NCBI GenBank assembly: GCA_002779345.1
Contig: PEWW01000041.1
Location: forward strand, 1,283-7,218
Direction: 5' to 3'
DNA: 5,936 nt
Origin: Candidatus Omnitrophica bacterium CG07_land_8_20_14_0_80_50_8
Lineage (GTDB): Bacteria > Omnitrophota > Gorgyraeia > 2-02-FULL-51-18
The notes under the pieces: generated by a model
Databases searched by the model: none
The model's input: the letters and a program-made list of their open reading frames with translations, nothing else
What the model was told of the DNA's origin: nothing
Program-made: the position numbers and the translations under genes
Part shown: positions 1 to 5,936 of the stretch, in pieces
Layout: each line of letters starts with the position of its first letter
Numbering within the stretch: the first letter of the stretch is position 1

Positions 1-384
1 ACGGCCGAGATCGGCGGCGACCATATTCCGATGGTTCCGAGAAACCGTTTTACTTCCAGCGTATTGATCCAGCCGGCCAAAGAAATAGATATAGACCTCA
101 GCATGGTTTCGGTCTCAAAGCAGGTGTTGACCAACGACCTTACCAACGACCGAAACGGCAGAAGGCTTCCCAGTTACACTGCTTTTAATATAAAGACGGT
201 TTACAGGGTCTGCGGGTGGGAGGTCTCGTTTGAAGTGATGAACCTGTTCGATGAGCAGTACGAGACCGGCGGGAGTCTAGGCGCGGCTCCGTCACCGTTT
301 AACACGGACCATACCGTCGAGGATAATTTCTTCGTGCCCGCGCCTGGCCGCGGGTTTCTCGGGGTGGTAAGCTATTCCTGGTAA
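1..384 (+). CDS. TonB-dependent outer-membrane receptor, C-terminal end (5' partial)
   Basis: The frame is open from base 1 and ends at TAA 382-384, giving 127 residues of a protein whose start lies upstream. The fragment looks like the last strands of a TonB-dependent receptor beta-barrel. It alternates polar and aromatic residues, carries the family-typical NLFDEQY turn and a late PAPGRGF segment, and ends in a terminal aromatic residue (SYSW) of the kind recognised by the BAM outer-membrane assembly machinery. Such receptors import siderophores, cobalamin, metals or glycans across the outer membrane using energy from TonB-ExbB-ExbD. The plug domain and TonB box are outside the window, so the substrate cannot be inferred. 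The tonB-like gene 50 bases downstream on the same strand supports the call. The ATG at 31 is internal, not the start. Confidence 0.85.
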   Translation, partial: TAEIGGDHIPMVPRNRFTSSVLIQPAKEIDIDLSMVSVSKQVLTNDLTNDRNGRRLPSYTAFNIKTVYRVCGWEVSFEVMNLFDEQYETGGSLGAAPSPFNTDHTVEDNFFVPAPGRGFLGVVSYSW

Positions 385-393
385 AGCAAATTG

Positions 394-423
394 TTTGCAG
401 TCCCGTGGGCCCTTGTTTATAAT
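394..423 (+). promoter_or_regulatory. Probable sigma70-type promoter of the tonB-like gene
   Basis: A perfect TATAAT lies at 418-423. The best -35 candidates are weak: TTTGCA at 394-399 (18-bp spacing) or TTGCAG at 395-400 (17-bp spacing). The expected start site is near base 430, only about 5 bases before the ATG at 435, so the transcript would be almost leaderless. The -35 region overlaps a small hairpin, GCAAA-TTG-TTTGC at 386-398, just after the receptor stop codon. Confidence 0.5.
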
Positions 424-434
424 ACTCATTGGAT

Positions 435-1055
435 ATGCCATTTAAAACTACCGCATTCGCTTTTATGGCCTCGTTGGCCGCGCATACAGTGCTGATAGCG
501 TCCTTTGGTTTACCGGTTTGGGAAAATCAGGGAGCTGAGAGCCGGTTCGTAGATCTGTCTTACGTGCGCTATACACCGGAACCGGCTCCGCCGAAACCTC
601 TGCAGATTAAATATCCGCCCATGATTAAGCCTGCGAATAAATCCAAAGAGATAAGCGCTCAGGTTTCAGACACGGCGGTGCCGGTAAGCGCCTCTATTGC
701 CAAAGTCGGCGCTTTTACCGTCCAAAGCAGTGAAGTGTTTTTGACGGATCCTCAGAAAGGGAAAATATTCCTGGATTATTTCGGCCTGGTCAAACAAAGG
801 ATACGCCGTGCCGTCGAGAAGAAAAGCTTGGCCGAACGCCCGGGTCACGGTGATGTTTCGCTTGTATTCGTATTGAAAGCCGACGGCACCGCGGTCAAGG
901 TTATCGCGGTTGATAAAGATTCCAGCGCGGACGAGCTAATGGAAAACTTTGCCGTTCATTGCGTTAAGGATTGTTCGCCGTTTCCCCGTTTTCCAAAGGA
1001 GCTCGGGATGGACAGGATCTCGTTCAATCTTTCGATTTTGTTCAATGAATCCTAA
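435..1055 (+). CDS. TonB-like energy transducer with C-terminal TonB domain
   Basis: This 206-residue protein has the TonB layout. A short N-terminus leads into one membrane segment (about residues 6-26). A Pro/Lys-rich periplasmic stretch follows (about 47-66, including PEPAPPKP), then a linker, and a TonB C-terminal domain from about residue 114 (DYFGLVKQRIRRAVE) to the end, with GDVSLVFVLKADG and SPFPRFPKELG. The membrane helix keeps a Ser-x3-His pair (S13, H17) like that of E. coli TonB, which contacts ExbB-ExbD. The usual Tyr-Pro at the start of the C-terminal domain is absent, and two Cys sit close together (HCVKDC). ATG 435 is preferred over TTG 429. ATG 465 remains possible because it keeps most of the helix. 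No Shine-Dalgarno is visible. It probably powers the upstream receptor; exbB and exbD are not in the window. Confidence 0.8.
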   Translation: MPFKTTAFAFMASLAAHTVLIASFGLPVWENQGAESRFVDLSYVRYTPEPAPPKPLQIKYPPMIKPANKSKEISAQVSDTAVPVSASIAKVGAFTVQSSEVFLTDPQKGKIFLDYFGLVKQRIRRAVEKKSLAERPGHGDVSLVFVLKADGTAVKVIAVDKDSSADELMENFAVHCVKDCSPFPRFPKELGMDRISFNLSILFNES

Positions 1056-1118
1056 AAAAAATATTCCTTTGGCTGTGTGGGCCGTGCTTGGGTTGGGATT
1101 TACGAACCGTTGCTTCTA

Positions 1119-1180
1119 GACCCTGGGTATTGCCATCCATGGGTCCAAAGAATTCTTGCGGGTGATTGGGTGAGAGACCC
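1119..1180. repeat. Cluster of small inverted repeats in the tonB-gap intergenic region
   Basis: Between the tonB-like stop (1055) and the gap promoter (1199) I find no convincing gene, but there are three inverted repeats. The first is GACCC-TGG (1119-1126) paired with CCA-T-GGGTC (1137-1145), with one bulged T and a 10-base loop. The second is a perfect 10-bp palindrome, AAGAATTCTT, at 1148-1157. The third is GGGT-GAGAG-ACCC at 1168-1180. The GGGTC at 1141-1145 could also pair with GACCC at 1176-1180. None is followed by a T-run, so this is not a canonical intrinsic terminator. Possible roles are the 3' end of the tonB mRNA or operator sites upstream of gap. Confidence 0.3.
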
Positions 1181-1198
1181 GTTATGCCGCCATTTCTT

Positions 1199-1227
1199 TT
1201 GACAGGTCCTTACGAAAAAGTTATAAT
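1199..1227 (+). promoter_or_regulatory. Full-consensus sigma70-type promoter of the gap-pgk-tpiA-secG operon
   Basis: TTGACA at 1199-1204 and TATAAT at 1222-1227 are separated by exactly 17 bp. All twelve hexamer bases and the spacing match the housekeeping-sigma optimum. The expected start is near 1234, giving a leader of about 50 bases before the gap ATG. The bases before the -35 are T-rich (catttctttt). This is what one would expect for a strongly and constitutively expressed glycolytic operon. Confidence 0.85.
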
Positions 1228-1228
1228 A

Positions 1229-1245
1229 AAAAAATTCGATTTTTT
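1229..1245. repeat. AT-rich inverted repeat over the gap transcription start
   Basis: AAAAAAT (1229-1235) and ATTTTTT (1239-1245) are perfect 7-base arms around TCG. The repeat lies directly after the -10 box and covers the predicted start site near 1234. It could be a repressor site, or simply AT-rich DNA that helps promoter melting. As RNA only part would be transcribed, so a leader hairpin is less likely. Confidence 0.4.
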
Positions 1246-1253
1246 AAGTGTAA

Positions 1254-2347
<1,094 letters not shown>

Positions 2348-2348
<1 letters not shown>

Positions 2349-3556
2349 TGCTTAAAGAAGCCGTCCGGGGGGTAAAAAAAACTATCCGTGATTTTGATCT
2401 CAAGGGGAAGCGTGTTCTGATCCGCGTTGATTTTAACGTCCCGTTGGATAAAAATTTTAACGTCACCGACGACAATCGTATCCGCGCGTCGCTGCCGACG
2501 ATCGAATACGCGTTGAAACATGGCGCCAAAATAATTTTAATGAGCCACTTGGGCCGCCCCGACGGAAAACCGGTTTCATCGATGAGTTTGGGCCCGGCAG
2601 GAAAGCGACTTTCGGAGTTGTTGCACAGGGAAGTCATGCAGTGTTCTGACTGCGTGGGGCCCGGGGTCAAAGAGGAGTTGTCGGCGTTGAACGGCAAAAC
2701 AGACGTCGCGTTGTTGGAAAATTTGAGATTCAATCCAGGCGAGGAAAAAAATGACGCCGGATTCGCGAAGGCGCTGTCTTGCAACGGCGATCTTTATATC
2801 AATGACGCCTTCGGATCCAGCCATCGCGCCCATGCGTCCATTGAGGGGATCACCAAGTACCTGCCTTCAGGAGCCGGATTTTTGCTCGAAAAAGAAATCA
2901 AGTATTTAGGCCGGGCGCTGCAAAACCCCAAAAAGCCGTTCGTTGCTATTCTCGGCGGCGCCAAGGTGTCCGATAAGCTGGGTGTCGTCGAAAATCTCAT
3001 TTCAAAGGTTGATAAAATTTTGATCGGCGGCGCCATGGCCTACACTTTTCTTAAAGTGCAAGGCGTCGAAATAGGCGGTTCCAAGTTCGAGAAGGACAAA
3101 ACGGATCTGGCAAAGACGATTCTCGAAAAGGCCGGGCGGAACAAAGTAGAGATACTCTTACCGATCGACCACGTGGTTGTCCAAAAAGTCGATGAAAATG
3201 CGCCTAGCAAAATTGAAGGTCCCTCTATTTCCACCGGCTGGTTTGGAGTGGACATTGGGCCAAAAACGATTGAATTATTCTGCAAGACGATTTCCACCAC
3301 AAAAACGGTGGTTTGGAACGGACCGATGGGGATTTTCGAGATGAAGCCTTTTGCCAAAGGTTCTTACGAGGTTGCGCTCGGACTCTCCAAACTCAAGGGC
3401 TGTACGACGGTTATTGGCGGCGGCGACACGGCCTCGTGCGTGATTGGCTTTGGTTTGGCCGATAAGATGTCTCATATTTCGACCGGCGGCGGCGCGTCGC
3501 TGGAGTATTTAGAAGGAAAGATTTTGCCTGGCGTTGAAGCTTTGGAGGATAAATGA
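2348..3556 (+). CDS. pgk: Phosphoglycerate kinase
   Basis: PGK transfers phosphate from 1,3-bisphosphoglycerate to ADP, using the GAPDH product. The 402-residue length is normal. The N-domain substrate motif has R26, D28 and N30 (IRVDFNVPLD), followed by SHLGRPDG, LLENLRFNPGEEKND and NDAFGSSHRAHASI. The hinge and nucleotide domain follow: FVAILGGAKVSDKLG (from 198), GWFGVDIGPKT, VWNGPMGIFE, the GGGDT phosphate loop at 357-361, and HISTGGGASLEYLEGK. ATG 2348 is chosen although the frame stays open upstream inside gap: it overlaps the gap TAA by one base, and only about eight extra residues precede the conserved KKTIRDFDLKGKR. No good Shine-Dalgarno is visible, so translation is probably coupled to gap. 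Homopolymers (six G, then eight A at 2374-2381) follow the start and could promote slippage or sequencing error, but the frame is intact. Confidence 0.97.
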
Positions 3557-3660
3557 CCCTGCCGCCTCTTTTGCGCCAATTGGCGCGGATTTGCTATATT
3601 AAAATTAATCGCACAAATCGAGACGGCGTAAAGCCGTCTCAAAAAGAGGTGGTGGAGTGA
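3553..3660 (+). CDS. Possible 35-residue ORF coupled between pgk and tpiA
   Basis: An ATG at 3553 overlaps the pgk stop as ATGA, with GGAGG at 3544-3548 four bases upstream. The frame ends at TGA 3658-3660, which overlaps the tpiA GTG start as GTGA. The product would be MTLPPLLRQLARICYIKINR followed by 15 mostly polar residues (NRDGVKPSQKEVVE at its end): basic, with a short semi-hydrophobic N-terminal half. I recognise no family. The double stop/start overlap and good ribosome site are what a real coupled gene would show. Against this, the interval also carries a promoter-like element and a strong hairpin, either of which explains it as regulatory DNA. The ORF could also serve only to carry ribosomes from pgk to tpiA. 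Confidence 0.3.
   Translation: MTLPPLLRQLARICYIKINRTNRDGVKPSQKEVVE
3571..3600 (+). promoter_or_regulatory. Possible internal extended -10 promoter for tpiA-secG
   Basis: TGCTATATT (3592-3600) is an extended -10 element, with the TGn motif directly before TATATT. A weak -35 TTGCGC lies at 3571-3576 with 18-bp spacing. The expected start is near 3607, giving a 50-base leader that contains the hairpin at 3620-3640. Such a site would let tpiA and secG be transcribed separately from gap-pgk. Confidence 0.45.
3620..3640 (+). other. Perfect 8-bp RNA hairpin upstream of tpiA
   Basis: GAGACGGC (3620-3627) and GCCGTCTC (3633-3640) form a perfect stem around GTAAA. It is followed by AAAAAG rather than a T-run, so it is not an intrinsic terminator on the + strand. 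No clean T-run follows it on the - strand either. It ends 5 bases before the tpiA ribosome site. It may act as an mRNA stabiliser or processing point between pgk and tpiA, or as a translation modulator. Confidence 0.6.
3646..3650 (+). promoter_or_regulatory. Shine-Dalgarno supporting the GTG start of tpiA
   Basis: GAGGT lies 6 bases before GTG 3657. The next in-frame ATG (3681) lies within the conserved first strand, just before IAGNWK, and has no comparable site, so GTG 3657 is preferred. Confidence 0.7.
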
Positions 3661-4451
3661 ACGCGCCGGCCCGAAAAACAATGATCGCGGGGAATTGGAA
3701 ACTCAACAAGACCATTCGTGAAGCCATTGAGCTGGTGACATTGCTAAAACGCCGGCTGTGCGACGTCGAAAATACGGACGTGGTGGTTTGTCCGCCTTAT
3801 ACGGCGATTAGCGACGTCGGTGAGATTTTGGCTGAATCTGAAATCAAGTTAGGCGGCCAGGATTTGTATTGGGAAGATAAAGGCGCTTTCACGGGAGAAA
3901 TTTCAGGGGCCATGCTTAAGGAAGCCGGCGCGAATTTTGTGATCGTCGGTCATTCGGAGCGCCGTCAATTTTTTAACGAGACGAACGAGACGGTGAATAA
4001 AAAAATCAAAGCCGCGCTAAAAAATAGTTTGACTCCGATCGTCTGTATCGGCGAGACACTGGAGGAACGAGAGGGCGGGCGGACATTCCAGGTGATCGGG
4101 GCACAGTTTAAAGGCGCCTTTGGCAATTTTAGCCGCGAAGAAATGAAAAAGGTCATTCTTGCTTACGAACCGGTTTGGGCGATAGGTACCGGCAAGGTGG
4201 CGACGCCTCAACAGGCCCAAGAGGTACACGCGTTTATCCGCAAGGAACTGTGGAATGCTTTTGGCGAGGCGGTTGCCTCAGGGCTCCGTATTCTCTATGG
4301 CGGCAGTGTGAAGCCGGGGAATATTTCAGATTTAATAAAAGAGGTCGATATCGACGGCGCGCTTGTGGGCGGCGCTAGTCTTGAAGCGGATCAATTTTCG
4401 GAACTCGTCAAACAGGCTATGGTGATAGCGCCCCTCCGGGGTTTGGAATGA
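3657..4451 (+). CDS. tpiA: Triosephosphate isomerase
   Basis: TIM interconverts dihydroxyacetone phosphate and glyceraldehyde 3-phosphate, feeding GAPDH. It has 264 residues, against about 250 for most bacterial TIMs. The catalytic set is complete: Asn13 and Lys15 in AGNWKLN, His99 in IVGHSERRQFF, and Glu171 in AYEPVWAIGTG. The phosphate-binding ILYGGSVKPGN and GALVGGASL are also present. The C-terminal hinge of loop 6 reads KVA instead of the common KTA, which I take as tolerated variation. The GTG start overlaps the TGA of the possible small ORF (GTGA) and has GAGGT upstream. It is read with gap-pgk and possibly also from the internal promoter at 3571-3600. The stop TGA lies 18 bases before secG. 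Confidence 0.97.
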   Translation: MNAPARKTMIAGNWKLNKTIREAIELVTLLKRRLCDVENTDVVVCPPYTAISDVGEILAESEIKLGGQDLYWEDKGAFTGEISGAMLKEAGANFVIVGHSERRQFFNETNETVNKKIKAALKNSLTPIVCIGETLEEREGGRTFQVIGAQFKGAFGNFSREEMKKVILAYEPVWAIGTGKVATPQQAQEVHAFIRKELWNAFGEAVASGLRILYGGSVKPGNISDLIKEVDIDGALVGGASLEADQFSELVKQAMVIAPLRGLE

Positions 4452-4469
4452 CGGATTTGGAGGATTAAA

Positions 4470-4898
4470 ATGCAAATTTTTCTTATTATTGTTCACGTAA
4501 TCGCATGCTTGTTTTTAATCGCGTTTATTCTTTTGCAGGCCGGCCGGGGCGGCGGACTTTCAGACATAGCCGGCGGTTCCCAAGCCCAGAGCATTCTCGG
4601 CACCGAGACCAACACTTTTATGAAGCGGCTCACAGAAATTTTTGCGGTTGTTTTTATTCTCACGTCGCTCACTTTGGGAATCATATCGACGCACCGCGGC
4701 AAATCGCTTGTTGAACAAAGAAGGATACCGCGCAAAACAGGAGCGGTGGCGCCAAATCCCGCCGCGCCCATCAAGGCGGATACGGCCACAGCCGTTTCTC
4801 AAGTAATTCCCGTGGCCGCGTCACCGGTTGCTTCGGCAGTCACGGCGCCCGGTGTCGCGCCTGAGCCCAAACCCTCTTCGAAGGGTAATGCGAAATAA
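4470..4898 (+). CDS. secG: Sec translocon subunit SecG with extended Ala/Pro-rich tail
   Basis: SecG is the small accessory subunit of the SecYEG channel that exports proteins through the inner membrane. Two membrane segments (about residues 3-22 and 54-73) flank the conserved loop LLQAGRGGGLSDIAGGSQAQ, the family signature. GGAGG at 4459-4463 is 6 bases before the ATG. At 142 residues it is longer than many family members (E. coli SecG has 110). The extra length is a low-complexity tail from about residue 76, basic at first (RGKSLVEQRRIPRK) and then rich in Ala, Pro, Val and Thr, ending EPKPSSKGNAK. Such tails are variable and I infer no specific role. The tpiA-secG neighbourhood is widespread and probably reflects co-transcription rather than a metabolic link. 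Confidence 0.93.
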   Translation: MQIFLIIVHVIACLFLIAFILLQAGRGGGLSDIAGGSQAQSILGTETNTFMKRLTEIFAVVFILTSLTLGIISTHRGKSLVEQRRIPRKTGAVAPNPAAPIKADTATAVSQVIPVAASPVASAVTAPGVAPEPKPSSKGNAK

Positions 4899-4913
4899 GA
4901 ATCTCCGCCTTTA

Positions 4914-4954
4914 CTTTTGTCCCGCCTCCACAAAGGTTCCGCGCGTCGTTTTTT
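4914..4954 (+). terminator. Weak candidate terminator after secG
   Basis: CTTTTGT (4914-4920) pairs with ACAAAGG (4930-4936), a 7-bp stem with one G-U pair and a 9-base loop. A six-T run follows at 4949-4954, but 12 bases after the stem. The geometry is poor for an intrinsic terminator. It is listed because the operon should end in this 103-base gap and nothing better is visible. Confidence 0.25.
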
Positions 4955-4972
4955 GGTTACGTATTTACTTTC

Positions 4973-4978
4973 TATACT
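4973..4978 (+). promoter_or_regulatory. Possible -10 box of the MFS transporter gene
   Basis: TATACT matches five of six consensus bases and lies 23 bases before ATG 5002, placing the start near 4985. No good -35 is found at 16-18 bp. The leader of about 17 bases has no Shine-Dalgarno. Confidence 0.35.
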
Positions 4979-5001
4979 CTGAAACTGACCATTAATTAAA
5001 T

Positions 5002-5508
5002 ATGAGACCGGATAAGACGAAGGCGTTGGTCGCGACCGTTTATTTCTTGCAGGGCTTCGCTCTTTCCGGTTTGGTGTTTTCGCTTTTTTTAAAAGAAACG
5101 CTGCATTGGAGCATCCTTCGGATGTCGCTTTTGGCGACGATAAGCGCGATCCCGTGGTTCTTCAAGATTTTATATGGGGTCGCCAGCGACAACTTTCCGT
5201 TATTCGGTTATAAACGTAAGTCGTACTTAGCCGTATGCTCGATCCTGTCTATTTTTTGCTCGGTAGCGCTTGCCGCCTTGCGCTATACCAATTTTTGGTA
5301 TTACACCGGTCTTTTTTTTATGTCGAGCGTTGCCGCGTGCATGATTGACGTCATTATCGACGGCTACGTGGTTGAGCAAAGCAAGGATTTTAAGACCACC
5401 AACGGTTATCAGAATTTGAGCTGGGGGAGCAGGGCGGTGGGCGGTGCGTCCTCTTCGTTGCTTGGGGGTTGGCTGGCGGCTCACTTGGGAGTGTATCAAA
5501 TATTCTAG
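5002..5508 (+). CDS. BT1-like MFS transporter, N-terminal half ending at an in-frame TAG
   Basis: This 168-residue reading frame matches the first five membrane segments of a major facilitator transporter of the BT1 (folate/biopterin transporter) type. Segments lie near residues 8-30, 38-60, 74-93, 98-120 and 142-162. The loop after segment 2 carries the family pattern P51-W52, K55, G59, S62-D63, PLFGY (66-70) and R72-K73. Later come D116 and D120 before VVE (123-125), then G135, Q137, W141, R144, and G155-G156. The substrate is not predictable: the family includes folate and pterin carriers but also many uncharacterised bacterial members. The frame stops at TAG 5506-5508 at the expected start of segment 6, and homologous sequence continues in the same frame beyond it. 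The ATG has no Shine-Dalgarno. It appears independent of the glycolytic operon. Confidence 0.75.
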   Translation: MRPDKTKALVATVYFLQGFALSGLVFSLFLKETLHWSILRMSLLATISAIPWFFKILYGVASDNFPLFGYKRKSYLAVCSILSIFCSVALAALRYTNFWYYTGLFFMSSVAACMIDVIIDGYVVEQSKDFKTTNGYQNLSWGSRAVGGASSSLLGGWLAAHLGVYQIF

Positions 5509-5936
5509 ATTCAGGTCCCCATCATTGCGATGCAGTTGCCGTTCGCCTTGTTGCTCAGCGAAAATAAGGCAGTAAGGATCCTGAGATCCGGAAGCGTTTG
5601 GCAGCTATTTAAAGACGGTTTGACAACACCCGTTCGCGAATTTGCAGGCAACCGTCAGCTTTTATGGGTGACGTTGTTTATGGTGCTGGGTTTATTTAGC
5701 CCCAGTTATGGCACCGCGTTCTTTTTTCGTATGCGCGATGTGCTTCACTTTGATCCGCAATTCCTGGGCTTGCTCGGGAGTGTCGGCAGTGCGGGCGAGG
5801 TCATCGGCTGTCTGATCTTTGCCAAATTTCTAAGCCAAGTGCCGATAAAGAGGCTACTTTATATTTCTGTGTTTATGTGGGCGGTGAATACTGCCGCGGT
5901 TCTGGCGATCGTCAACGGAGTCACCGCGCTGGCGGT
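5509..5936 (+). pseudogene. Continuation of the interrupted MFS transporter (3' partial)
   Basis: Directly after the TAG the same frame runs open for 142 codons to the window end. It reads as the rest of segment 6 (IQVPIIAMQLPFALLLSENK), a cytoplasmic linker with basic residues, and then likely segments 7 (RQLLWVTLFMVLGLFSPSYG), 8 (FLGLLGSVGSAGEVIGCLIF) and 9 (LLYISVFMWAVNTAAVLAIV). Because no frame change is needed, the break is a single codon; a TTG-to-TAG or TGG-to-TAG change would explain it. The first in-frame ATG is 5530, without a ribosome site, so a separate gene starting here is unlikely. The options are a recent pseudogene, a sequencing or assembly error, or UAG read-through. The true 3' end lies outside the window. 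Confidence 0.7.

Noticed and set aside
1045..1119. Short ORF starting at ATG 1045 inside the end of the tonB-like gene (MNPKKNIPLAVWAVLGLGF, then five residues), ending at a TAG.
   Set aside because: It is only 24 codons, has no ribosome site, and the continuation after its TAG ends again within 17 codons. The signal-peptide-like start is not enough to support a gene or a decayed gene.
1119..1170. Fragments in two frames loosely recalling L,D-transpeptidase (YkuD) motifs (GIAIHGS and GPKN).
   Set aside because: Both come from overlapping bases in different frames and in an order that does not fit the domain, so it is coincidence.
3620..3640. Hairpin before tpiA as an intrinsic terminator.
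   Set aside because: The stem is followed by an A-run on the + strand and no clean T-run on the - strand.
4899..5001. A tRNA or other RNA gene in the secG-MFS gap.
   Set aside because: At 103 bases it shows no cloverleaf arms and no TTCGA-type T-loop; only a weak hairpin and a -10-like box are visible.

Overview
The window comes from a diderm (Gram-negative type) bacterium of roughly even base composition. The evidence is a TonB-dependent outer-membrane receptor followed by a TonB-like energy transducer. All supported genes are on the + strand. The lineage cannot be fixed from 6 kb. The gap-pgk-tpiA-secG order is common in many bacteria, and the GAPDH subtype resembles the one I remember from spirochaetes and kinetoplastid glycosomes, which suggests a less-studied phylum rather than a model proteobacterium.

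Layout. Positions 1-384 are the last 127 codons of a TonB-dependent receptor. After 50 bases comes a tonB-like gene (435-1055). It has a TATAAT box so close to its ATG that the mRNA would be nearly leaderless. Positions 1056-1198 hold no convincing gene but contain several small inverted repeats. A full-consensus sigma70-type promoter (TTGACA, 17 bp, TATAAT; 1199-1227) then drives a compact glycolytic operon. gap (1284-2348) overlaps pgk (2348-3556) by one base. A 104-base pgk-tpiA interval holds a possible 35-residue ORF coupled at both ends, an extended -10 promoter and a perfect 8-bp hairpin. tpiA (3657-4451) and secG (4470-4898) complete the run. After a 103-base gap comes a BT1-like (folate/biopterin transporter type) MFS gene from 5002. 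Its frame is broken by one in-frame TAG at 5506-5508 and then stays open to the end of the window.

How the genes work together. The TonB-dependent receptor and TonB protein form an import module powered from the inner membrane; ExbB and ExbD are not in the window. GAPDH, phosphoglycerate kinase and triosephosphate isomerase are the triose section of glycolysis/gluconeogenesis. SecG is a Sec translocon subunit that often sits beside tpiA without a metabolic link. The MFS gene looks independent.

Most of the window is ordinary core metabolism, and I do not see a new multi-gene system. The items most worth a second look are the in-frame TAG in the transporter, the doubly coupled small ORF with promoter and hairpin between pgk and tpiA, the perfect promoter with an AT palindrome at its start site, and the GAPDH subtype.
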